Below are positions 1 through 13,959 of a DNA stretch of 64,000 nucleotides, in pieces; positions within the stretch are counted from its first letter, which is position 1; each line of letters opens with the position of its first letter. Below the pieces are notes generated by a model. That model was not told the DNA's origin and searched no databases. It saw only the letters and a program-made list of their open reading frames with translations. The stretch is from contig NC_071332.1 of the NCBI RefSeq assembly GCF_010183535.1, positions 22,382,001-22,446,000 on the forward strand, written 5' to 3'. The DNA is from Caenorhabditis remanei (taxonomy: Eukaryota; Nematoda; Chromadorea; Rhabditida; Rhabditidae). Position numbers and translations under genes: made by a program.

Positions 1-9
1 GTATTGCAG

Positions 10-4194
<4,185 letters not shown>

Positions 4195-4529
4195 GAACCA
4201 ATTTTTATATTCTATCCGATTTCAAGCAGATATCAAATCAACGGGTGTACTATTTACTGTTTTTTGAAGAATATATGTCGAGGCCAAACCGAAGATCATT
4301 TTTCTAGGATTTTTTGAATTTTTTTGAATTTTTTCATATGACTGGAAGACAATTAAGGGTATTCTATTCTCGTGGACCTGAATTCCAAAACACTGGATCT
4401 TTGTTAGTTTCTTTTAAATCGTGTCAATTATTGCCTTTCTCGAACTTTTGCCTTATAAATGATTTTCTGAAAATACTGAAATTATGAATCTCTTATAAAA
4501 CAAACTTTATTTTTCCAACAAAACAAAAT
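4195..4529. other. Convergent 3' region between slo-1 and a protease gene
   Basis: There is no coding sequence here. It holds the slo-1 3' UTR and the 3' UTR of the convergent minus-strand protease. A minus-strand AATAAA (plus TTTATT near 4507) lies about 20 bases beyond the protease stop. Confidence 0.6.
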
Positions 4530-6243
4530 CTAAGAATGGATACTATCAGCCATTTTTGCACCAACAGCTCCTCTTTCAATGTCACACCAATTGCGTCCTC
4601 TTATAACTTTCACATATCCATCATCGCCCCATTGACCAGTTCCCCATGAGTTCTTCACTATCCAGTATTTTTGAGACCTTCCATATCGATCCCGATCCTC
4701 TCCATATCCCACTACAGCACCTGCATGCCAATGGATTTCCGGACCGGTACGGCAGTCATCCTCGTACGTCAAGACCCCAGACCTATAGTTTCGGAAACTG
4801 GTGCCAACTTGAAAAACTGAAATTTTAACACAGTGAAAATGAGAAGAACCAAATACATATTGTAGCAAGTTACAGTAAGCTACAAATTAGTGAACAAGAC
4901 AATTCAACTTACAAACAGCGACCGGACTTTTCCAAAAATTCAACACTCCTCTCATCTCATACTCTGGATTTTCCGACAAGTCATAAAATTCAAGTTTGTT
5001 CGGCGGGAATGAGCGTTTTGAGGAGGCTGCTTCACACATCCCGCTTTTATTGGCTCGTTGTTGATTATATTCTGGATACTCCCACGCTCCGGCTAGTCCT
5101 TTACCCAAAATATATTCCACACCCCAATGCAGTGATCCTCCACGGCATCCGGGGGTTCCATCTGTAGCGCAGTCACAGAGTTCTTGCTCGGAGAGTGACT
5201 GGAATTAGTAAGCTGCTGAAGTTGGAGATGATAAGCTAACCTTAAACCTTCCCAAACTATGGGCTAAAATAGTTTCGACAACAGCAGTCACTGCGAACAC
5301 CCAACAAGTGGAACATTCTCCTTGATCTTTCACATCTCCAATAATATACCGCCCATTCACTGTTTCTGTTCTCAAATCGAAGTCTTTTGGAGGCTCCTCA
5401 CTATTCTCAGCTTGTCTCTTGTGTCTTCTGGGGAACGTTAGTTTTCTTGAGTTTTTCAGAAATCCGGTGATGTTTTGGTGTGTGGAACTTAATAGCCTGC
5501 GTTTGAACTCTTGGGAGGAGAGATCCGAGAACTTGTTGATACCGAATTGAGAGGTGAGCCCTTTTTCTTCGGATCTTTTATTTAATCTGGAAAAAGAAAT
5601 ACGAGTTGGTGTATTTCTCAATTTTCATTGGCCATAAATAAAAAAGTTTGGAAATCACAGCAGTGGCCATAAAAACCGCAACAAAAATATTTGAATTTTT
5701 CCGAGTCGCGTTGCGAGCGCGTCACGGGTTATAGGTATATATTGAAAGATAACACAAATAAACGTAACATTTGAATTTGGGACGCAGCCAAGTATTTTTT
5801 GGCACAGTGCCAGCTATCTTGCGACTGAACGCGTTTCCTACGTCTCGCACTGCTGAGGGAAGCGTCAACATTTGAAAATTTATACATTAGAAATCAATTT
5901 TTTAACGCTACAGTTTGTCATAGAATCGTACTTTCTTCCAAACCTATTTTGTCATTGATTAATTTTTCCAACTTACAAATCAACTTTGTTAAACGTCTTT
6001 ACAAAATTCTGCATTCTTATTTGGTTTTCCGCTGCATTTTTGTATTTCCTATTGTACCTTTAAATAAAAAAAATTTCAGATATTTGCCTAAAACAAACCA
6101 CAAACTCACTTTACTTTAAACTCCTCGAACGCTTTATAAATCTTGTCCGGATGATCTCGATCTATATTTATCTCAAAAAAATCGGGAACTTCTAAACCTT
6201 TGGACAATGAAAATAAAATAGGTATGACTAGAATAAAATACAT
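4530..6243 (-). CDS. Papain-family (C1) cysteine protease, cathepsin-like
   Basis: Secreted or lysosomal cysteine endopeptidase. The first exon (ATG at 6243) encodes a signal peptide beginning MYFILVIPILFSLS. Next come an inhibitor propeptide (NQIRMQNFVKTFNKV, then GINKFSDLSSQEF), a basic stretch (RRHKRQ) that may be the processing site, and the mature domain. The catalytic Gln-Cys region is KDQGECSTCWVFA, with Ser-Thr replacing the usual Gly-Ser before the catalytic Cys. The His region is IHWHAGAVVGYG and the Asn region IVKNSWG. Exons lie near 6128-6243, 5990-6063, 5242-5590, 4910-5202 and 4530-4818. It is a close paralogue of the gene at 20414-22277, with the same intron pattern. From memory this is Y51A2D.1. 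Confidence 0.92.
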
Positions 6244-6657
6244 GGGAAGAGATTTTTCGAAAATGTTGGTGCAGTTTAACAGCGCAAAAGAACGAATTTA
6301 TAGATGGCGTTGATGCTAGAATTAAATGGATAATAAAAATGTTTTGTTCCGATTTTTTGAGTCAAGCGTGTTGGTTTTATCTGGGACTGCTTTGCAAGAA
6401 GTTGTTGAAGCAATGCTTCCAAGCATAAAATCTTTGATAAATCATGACTATTTTATTTCCAAACTGCAGTGAAAATGAAATAAATATTGATAATGAAACT
6501 TCGATATGAAATGAGTAAAGTGCAGAAATCGAAGAGATTCAAATCAACGAAAATGGCTAAAAATTGGGAGTGATATTCCACAGGAACGCACATAAAAATG
6601 AGGGGTTAAAGCACAGAATCCCGTTTTTTTTGGAAAGGTTGAGAACCGGATAAAAAT
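6244..6657. other. Intergenic: protease promoter and hmit-1.1 3' region
   Basis: About 410 bases, with no coding signal seen. It contains the upstream region of the minus-strand protease and the 3' end of the minus-strand transporter. Confidence 0.5.
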
Positions 6658-8709
6658 TTACATTGTTATAGTCTCAGTGGACAGGGAATTAGATGAGTTA
6701 TTATTGGTTTCTTTGTCTTTATCTTTGCCATTTTCCAGCTTTGCTTGACGAATTTGCATGGCAATGTTGCGTTGACGTTTGTTCATGAACAGCATTTCAA
6801 CCTGAAAAAAGGAGAAATTTATAGAAATACATTTTTAAACCACCAACCTCATCAATAGAATATCCAGTAGTCTCCGGCACTAGGAAATAGATAAAAATAA
6901 AAGCGATGATAGTGAATATAGCGTATAACCAAAATGCACCATATTTAGTGATGGCATGTGTCAGTGACAAATATGTGAGTGAGACGAGCAAGTTGAACAC
7001 CCAGTTGGACAGTGTGGAGATTGAGACACATGTACTTCTGGCCCACATTGGATAGAATTCTGAGTTCAGCACCCACGGCAATGATGTAAAACCGGAGGAG
7101 AATGTGAGAAGGTAGAGGCCCATCATCACAATTGGGAGGATCGTGTAGGAAGTAGTGCAGTGATGTTTTTGCCACATGTAAGAGGTTGCTGTAAATAACA
7201 TTACCTAGTAAACATCTTTGGAATTTCCCGACTTACCATTTGGAAAACTGGAGTTGCTCTTATCCACTCCATTTGTACACAATCCAGTCGATGAGTATAG
7301 CGTAGGATCGTTGTGATTAACTGGTAGACAGAAGCCAGTGCGTGTCTCCGAATCCTCACAAAATCCACAATGTTCGGAGGTGACACAGCTATCACAGTTG
7401 GAGAGTATGCGACAGGATTCCGCTTCTACGTGGGTGGGGTCATAGCTCCCAGCCAGTGAGTAAGAAGACATCTCGAAATTGGGTGCGGAATCGTTACCAA
7501 CAAGCAAGAAGGAAACACCGATGAGCACAAGGGATACAACGACACCAGCACATGAGAAGAGGAACAACTTTCTACGACCCAGTTTTTCAATAAGAGTCAT
7601 TGGAATGAAAGGGCCAATCAGATTACAGACGGAGAGTATCACGGAAATCCAAATGATTGTATGGTAGTTTTCGATACCAGCAGAACGGATGATATCGGCA
7701 GTGTAGTAGAGAATTGTGTTGATACCAGCCAATTGTTGGAAAGCTTGAAGCATGCTTCCGATGAAACAAGCTTTCAGGACATGCGGGGTTTTCAGGATAC
7801 GCCAGATGACAGGACCCGATTCTGTAATAAATATAAAACCCTGATAGTCTACTGTCTGGCAACTTACTCTTTTCTTCTTCCATTTGTTTCTTTCTTTCCT
7901 CAGCATATGTTTCAATCTCCGCCAGTTCATACTCAATCCACTCCTCGTCTCCACTATAGATTTTTTCCAAAACTTGCTTGGCTCTTTCAGTCTGCCCATT
8001 TTCATAAAGCCATCTTGGGGTTTCTGGCAAGAAAATGAAGCAAACAAATTGAATCAGAGCTGGGATTCCAGCAAATGCAAACATCAATCGCCATCCAATA
8101 GTGTATGGTTCCCAGTAACTGAAGATTCCTCCCATCACGTTAGCGACGACTTGTCCAAAACTGATCATCATAGCGAATGCCGATACAAGAACACCTCTGA
8201 CATGAGTTGGTGACGCTTCTCCGAGATACACAGGTACTACCATGGAAGCGAATCCAATTCCCACTCCTAAGAAGATTCTTCCAATTAGCATAACTATTTT
8301 GGTCCATGCCACTGCACAAATTGCTGCTCCAGCAATGAAAATGATGGTGGATCCAATTATGATTGGTTTTCGGCCATAACGATCTGAGCCAGCACCAGAA
8401 AACCATGCACCAACAGCGGCCATGCCTGAACCATAAAGGAAATTAATTTGAAATTAAAATCTCTTTGGGAAGTGTCTTACCTGGCGTAATACTAACAATT
8501 ACTTCTTTCCAAACTGTTCCCATAGGTTTCAATCCTGGAGCTTCTGGTACATAGAGCATTGCAGCCGACACCACCGATGTGTCATATCCAAACAAGAAGC
8601 CACCAATAATAGCAGCAGATCCAAGTAGGTAAACGAAAAAACCGAGTTTGGGATTCTTCTCAGGTCGCGCCCTTCCAGATTCGGACACTTTGAATTCAAT
8701 TGCCACCAT
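6658..8709 (-). CDS. hmit-1.1: H+/myo-inositol cotransporter (HMIT, SLC2A13-like)
   Basis: Twelve-helix sugar-porter (MFS) protein importing myo-inositol with protons across the plasma membrane. It starts [12 protein letters not shown] at 8709. Helix 1 contains [13 protein letters not shown]. Family motifs are [37 protein letters not shown] and PETTGYS. A large extracellular loop between helices 9 and 10 has a cysteine cluster ([14 protein letters not shown]) resembling a plexin/PSI repeat, as in the neighbour at 9398. The C-terminal exon (6658-6803) encodes a charged tail ending with a Ser/Thr-rich stretch. It is a tandem duplicate of the next gene. The symbol rests on chromosomal order, with this copy nearest slo-1. 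Osmotic-stress induction of hmit genes is established knowledge, not visible here. Confidence 0.93.
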
Positions 8710-9397
8710 TTTTAGTTTATGGAGGCAGGAGGTTGCTGAGCAGTGAATTCTGAAAATCTCAAACCTTCTCGGTTATTTTATAGGTAAAAAAGATCATAGG
8801 CCCGCCCCTCTTTTTCCATAAAAAAGACATCAAAGTCCATAACATAAATTTGCGGGGCTGGAGATCGTTTTTTGAGCGGATTGGTGATTTTTAAAAAGAG
8901 AGAAAATGAACAATGTTACGGGTCGTTAAGTATATTCAAATCCGATCTATTTTAGGCAAAAGGGTTAACTTTTCCTGACCCTCTTCCCTATCGAAAACTG
9001 GTTTCATGATTTTCAAAAGTTTCTCGGTAAGTTTGTCTCGATGTCAAAAGATCAAGTTTTAAGTGTTAGCGTCTAAGATAAGCAGAAAAAACAGCTAACA
9101 AGGGAGTATTTTGCTTTGAAAAATAAACGAAGGCTTCTGAGCAGGGTATAAAAAATTGAATTTTTTAAATTTTATTTTTTTTAAATTTGATAATTTAAAA
9201 AAAGAGTATCCTGCGTATCTGTCTCAGATTAGATTGACCCTAAAATTCTCTTGTCGCTGTTGATTGTGTTATTCATTGCTCTCATATCTTTTCCACATTG
9301 AAAGAAAATAAGTTTATTAGAAACTATAAAAAATGTATAACATTTAACAATAAATTTTTGGATTTCAAAAAAATCCAAAAAACAATTATTGCAAAAA
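8710..9397. promoter_or_regulatory. Intergenic region upstream of hmit-1.1
   Basis: About 690 bases between the tandem transporters. It holds the hmit-1.1 promoter and the hmit-1.2 3' UTR. An AT-rich tract lies around 9150-9210. No gene is seen. Confidence 0.5.
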
Positions 9398-11962
9398 TCA
9401 ATATTTATGCACTTGATGGCCACCAAAAGAGACTGTACTATTCATTCGACTCCTCACTTCTGTCACTGTCTCTCGTCGTCTTGTCTCTGCTTCTTCTCGT
9501 TGTTTTTTGTTCATGAATAGCATTTCCACCTGGAAAGTTTTCCAAAATAGTTAAAAAAAAGTTCACTTTACTAACCTCCTCAATAGAATATCCTTTTGTT
9601 TCAGGTACCAAAAACAAAATGAACACAAAGGCGATCACCGTCAATCCGGCATACAACCAAAACGCTCCATACTTTCCGATAACTTGCGTCAATGACAAAT
9701 ATGTCAGCGCGATGATCAGATTGAACACCCAATTGGATGTGGTGGAAATCGAGACGCAAGTACTTCTGGCCCACATTGGATAGAATTCTGAGTTCAGAAC
9801 CCACGGCAATGATGTAAAACCGGAGGAGAATGTGAGAAGGTATACACCACAAGCAATAATCGGGAGGATAGTGTATCGAGTGTTGCAGTAGTATTTCTCC
9901 CATTGGAAGTTGTTTGGGATGGCGCCTGAAAAAAAATTATGCTTCTGTCTGCTTAATATTAAAAAAAAGATTATCCTCCTACTGTAACATGTGTTCTAGT
10001 GTGAGAGTTTGTTTACATGTTCCTCTCAAATCGGTTTATAGAGAATTTGTATGACCAGTAGAATATATTATAGCTGACCAACCGGACGTACTTATCAATT
10101 TTTGAATAATGGTCACTGGAATGGTCAGTCTTGCTCTAGTTGGTTAACAATGCGCAGGGTGGTTAAGATCAAAACCAAAGAGCCAAAAAACGTAGAATAT
10201 GTTTTTTGGTGTTTCAAAACTGTCTCACTCCTTTCCCCGCCAATGCTCTATACTTTGGACAGGATTTACATACGTTTAACTATCGTTACAACTGACTATT
10301 GTTCTGTTTTAAAAAATGACATGCGAGGGCGTATAGTACTTTAAAAATTCAATCTTATTATACTCACCATTTTCAGAAGTACACGACCCTGTACTTGAGA
10401 ACACTTCCGGGTTGTTAGAAGACGCAGGCAGGCAGTATCCTTGTTTGGTGTTGGCATCATGACAGAATCCACATGCATCTGTGGTGACGCAGTAATCACA
10501 GTTTCTGCAATTATGGTAAGATTCGCGTCAAAAAGTTATTACTTTTTTATGCAACTACTTACGTATAAGCCATACATCCTTTGGCATCTGGATACGAGGA
10601 ATTGAAATTGTTTCCATATTGACTACCCGGATAAGTTGCCGCCGAATCATGGTTGACTAATAAAAATGCTACACCAATAAAAATTAACGACAAAACAACT
10701 AATCCACAAGAAAAAAGGAAAATGATACGTCTACCAACTCGTTCAATCAAACTCATTGGAATAAAAGGCCCAATGAAATTGCAGACAGATAAAGCCACAG
10801 ATATCCAGATAGTCGTATGGTTGTTGGAGATTCCAGATGACCGGATGATATCGGCAGTGTAGTAGAGAATTGTGTTGATACCAGCCAGTTGTTGGAAGGC
10901 TTGAAGCATACTACCGATGAAACAGGCCTTCAAAACATGCGGTGTTTTTAGGATACGCCAAATGACTGGTCCCGATTGCTGGACTTTTTCATTTTCCTTC
11001 TGCTGGTCTTCGTTGAAAGCGATGATCTCTGCCATTTCGTACTCAACCCATTCTTTGTCACCGTTGTACACTTTTTCGAGCACCTAGAACATTTGGATTA
11101 AGAAGTGCACCAGGAGGGAAATTTCGTTAAACTAGTAAGTCCAAACAAATTTCAGATAGTAGCAAATAAATCAAAATAAAAAACACCTTTTTTCTATTTT
11201 CCTATATCTCACCTCACGAGTCTCCGTCTCATAGCCATTTTCATATAACCATCTTGGTGTCTCTGGAAGGAAAATGAAACAAACAAATTGAATCAACGAG
11301 GGGACCGCAGCAAAGGCAAACATCAATCTCCACCCAACATTATACGGATCAATATAACTGAATGCACCGCCCGTCACATTAGCGACGACTTGTCCGAAAC
11401 TGATCATAAGAGCAAAAGCAGACACCAACATCCCACGGATATGAGTTGGCGCTGTCTCTCCCAGATACACTGGAACAATCATTGAAGCGAATCCTATTGC
11501 TATTCCAAGAAGAACACGACCAACTAGTAACATTATTTTGTTGACAGACGCTGCACATACAAGTGCTCCGACTGTAAAAATTGCAGAAGCTCCCAGGATA
11601 ACTTTCCGACGACCGATATAGTCAGAGGAAGTTCCGGACATCAAAGATCCAACAGTGGCCATACCAGGCGAAATACTAACAAGCACCTCCTGCCATACAG
11701 TATCCATTGGTTTCAGTCCGGGAGCATCTGGCATGTAGAGCATTGCAGCTGATACCACAGAAGTGTCATACCCAAATAAGAAACCACCGATAACTGCAGC
11801 AGAAGCCAAGATATATACAAATATTCCTAATTGGGGGTTATGGGAAGGCTTATCACGACCGGAACTGGAGAATGCGGCCTGGAAATGATTTAATTGAAGA
11901 TCTTACCCTGAATCTTTTCAAAAACCCACAACATTAGCAAAAAAACTTACAATAGCAACCAT
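9398..11962 (-). CDS. hmit-1.2: H+/myo-inositol cotransporter (HMIT, SLC2A13-like), second copy
   Basis: Paralogue of hmit-1.1 with the same fold and role. The first exon is tiny (MVAI, ATG at 11962). Exon 2 carries [19 protein letters not shown] and a conserved [13 protein letters not shown]. Later motifs are [38 protein letters not shown] and PETKGYS. The extracellular Cys-rich loop ([16 protein letters not shown]) is encoded by its own exon near 10372-10504. The last exon ends at 9398, with a tail rich in Arg and Glu ([13 protein letters not shown]). An extra intron near 11090-11210 separates ETRE from [12 protein letters not shown]. The symbol is inferred from gene order. Confidence 0.93.
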
Positions 11963-12520
11963 AGTTCACTTTTTTTCCAATATCACCGAGTTAGTAAACG
12001 ACGTCTTTAAAGATTACAAGGAGGTGAGCACCAAAGTTTCCCTACTGATAAGCAATGGTTTTTATACTGAATTTTTCCCATAAGAGACGCAGAAAGCATT
12101 CTTGACTTTTAGAAATCACTTTTCGTTATCAGTGAGTTTCGGAAAATTTTAAATGAGATAGTATCCGAAATCGAGAGAGTCGGTAACTGGGGAATACTCA
12201 GCTTTTATGATTTTTGAAGATTCTGAAGAGAAATAGGAATTTACGTCGTTAAAAGTGGATCGTTAAATTCCTGGTGGTGTTGGAGGGTGTCAAAGTGCAC
12301 ACTTATTTTAATTGCACACTGTTCAGTCGTGATGTCTTAAACTTTTTAACAGGAGAAAGTGAAAATTTCGAGAAATTTTTCCTGGCTTGCCTTCTGCAGG
12401 CTGGTATTAACAAAATGTTAAAATCTTATAAGCTCTACTTCTTTTAACCTACCACGGGCTCCTGGGATGAGTACATTAAACACGCTCCACTTAATCGACC
12501 ATTTTTTGAGATGATTTATG

Positions 12521-12802
12521 TCAGTTTTCCTGCATTTTTGGACAGTTTTTCGACCGTCGCGCTTCCGAGAAATTTTCGCTGATTCGGAGGGAGCTCGGCT
12601 GATTCCAGTACTCCAAACCCCGTGGCGTACCACCAAATGTTTTTTTATTCTTACGGGAATTATCTGGCTGTTGTTTATCTGTCAATGGTTCGCTCCCACT
12701 GTCTCCGGTATCACATCTGTTCAGTATTTCTGGAAACAGCTTTGCAATGTTTGACATATTAACCCTCTCCTCTTTCCCATTAAAATTCCGCAAACCATGC
12801 AT
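12521..12802 (-). CDS. Possible small polar protein, unrecognised
   Basis: An open frame of 93 codons begins MHGLRNFNGKEERVNMSN. It is strongly polar (Asn, Lys, Ser, Asp rich), ends KNCPKMQEN and has no signal peptide or membrane segment. The local base composition is GC-richer than the flanks, which slightly favours coding. Against it, the opposite strand is also partly open, there is a possible splice donor inside (after DNSR), and I recognise no family. It could be a relic or chance. Confidence 0.25.
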   Translation of the reverse strand: MHGLRNFNGKEERVNMSNIAKLFPEILNRCDTGDSGSEPLTDKQQPDNSRKNKKTFGGTPRGLEYWNQPSSLRISENFSEARRSKNCPKMQEN

Positions 12803-13605
12803 AATGTTCGTTAATGGTCGCTGCCTGGCACTACTCCCCGCCAATTTTTACAGTTCGACCGACATCATTGATCATTTATTATTTCTCTCTGCCAACAGAC
12901 ATTGTGTATTTTATAAAACAGTTCATGTCAAACACACGTGATGATAAAAGTGTTACCCACCGTGGAAATGTTCTTTGTCGTCGGCCGACCGGCCAACAAC
13001 GGGCAACTTTTAAAACATGTAATCCGTTTGTACATTGTATTCAAGTGATGAGTTAATGCAGATGTAGGTCTGCATCATATTTAGGGGTTATGAAATAATT
13101 GACTGTGTATATAATTTTTTCATTGCAGTTCACCAGATGGCGAATACCGTCGCATCCATTGTTGCTACAAATAGCAACAGTCTCAAGTCTGGACCAGGGG
13201 GACTGGTATATTTCCAATAATTTCAGATTTTGCAGTGATGAAAATATTATTTTTACTCGCAAGTCGTGGGTTATTACTTCGAGCAATTTTCATGCCAATG
13301 AGAAAAAGAAAGAAAAACCCACAAGAAATCGGCCGTTGTAAGCTCAAAATTTCGAAATTTAGCGTGAAAAAAAAGTTTTATTTTTTTATTTTTTCGTCAT
13401 AAACTCCTGAGTCCTGACCATAAAACTATAACAATTTCATGTTGCTTTTTCTCAGCGCACATGTATTTAATTTGGCATTTCACGTACTTTTATGAACACT
13501 TAGTTTCTATTCTTTTTGAAAGTAATTTCAAATTTTCGAACAAGAAAGAATCCTCAGCTCTCGACGTCATTATTCATTATATATAATACTTATACATCTA
13601 AAAAT

Positions 13606-13824
13606 AAAATGTTGAGACCCCACCGATTCCGAGGAAGAAAAATTCACGGGAAAAAAATTCCCGGGAAAATGGGCGGAGCCAAGCGCGCTGATTGGCTAAT
13701 CAGTTGCGCAAGCTTGCTAATTAGCATTTTGCAGCCAATCAGCGCGCTTGGCTCCGCCCATTTTCCCGGGAATATTTTTCCCGTGAATTTTTCTTCCTCG
13801 GAATCGGTGGGGTCTCAAAATGTT
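13606..13824. mobile_element. Hairpin MITE, hAT-like, with 8-bp target duplication
   Basis: The element at 13614-13816 is a 203-base near-perfect palindrome. Each arm starts GAGACCCCACCGATTCC and includes GGGCGGAGCCAAGCGCGCTG. It is flanked on both sides by AAAATGTT (13606-13613 and 13817-13824). An 8-bp target duplication is typical of hAT transposons. There is no coding capacity. Confidence 0.85.
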
Positions 13825-13959
13825 CGAATGGTATTGCAAGTGCGCTCTATTTGCACGGGGTAGAGAGTGCGAGACGCAGACAATTATCTTGTGTCGATTT
13901 ACGGCGCAATTTTTTTTCGAAAGCACAAACTAATTTCCGTTGTTTTCAGGTGATTTTCG

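Larger units (their letters stand above)
11963..13959. promoter_or_regulatory. Divergent intergenic region between hmit-1.2 and INTS5
   Basis: About 2 kb. A perfect ACTGATAAG, the extended intestinal GATA-factor consensus, lies at 12044-12052, some 85 bases upstream of the hmit-1.2 ATG. The region also holds a weak minus-strand ORF (12521-12802) and a hairpin MITE (13614-13816). Other short ORFs here run open on both strands and look like chance. Confidence 0.5.

Noticed and set aside
5690..5870. Sequence with GAGTCGCGTTGCG in a protease intron, similar to one in the second protease
   Set aside because: Short scattered similarity typical of a common nematode repeat; not enough to define an element.
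12518..12754. Plus-strand ORF with a hydrophobic stretch
   Set aside because: It overlaps the minus-strand frame, has no plausible splice partners and no family signal.
13516..13926. ORFs on both strands near the INTS5 promoter
   Set aside because: They run through the MITE palindrome, which is open on both strands by symmetry.
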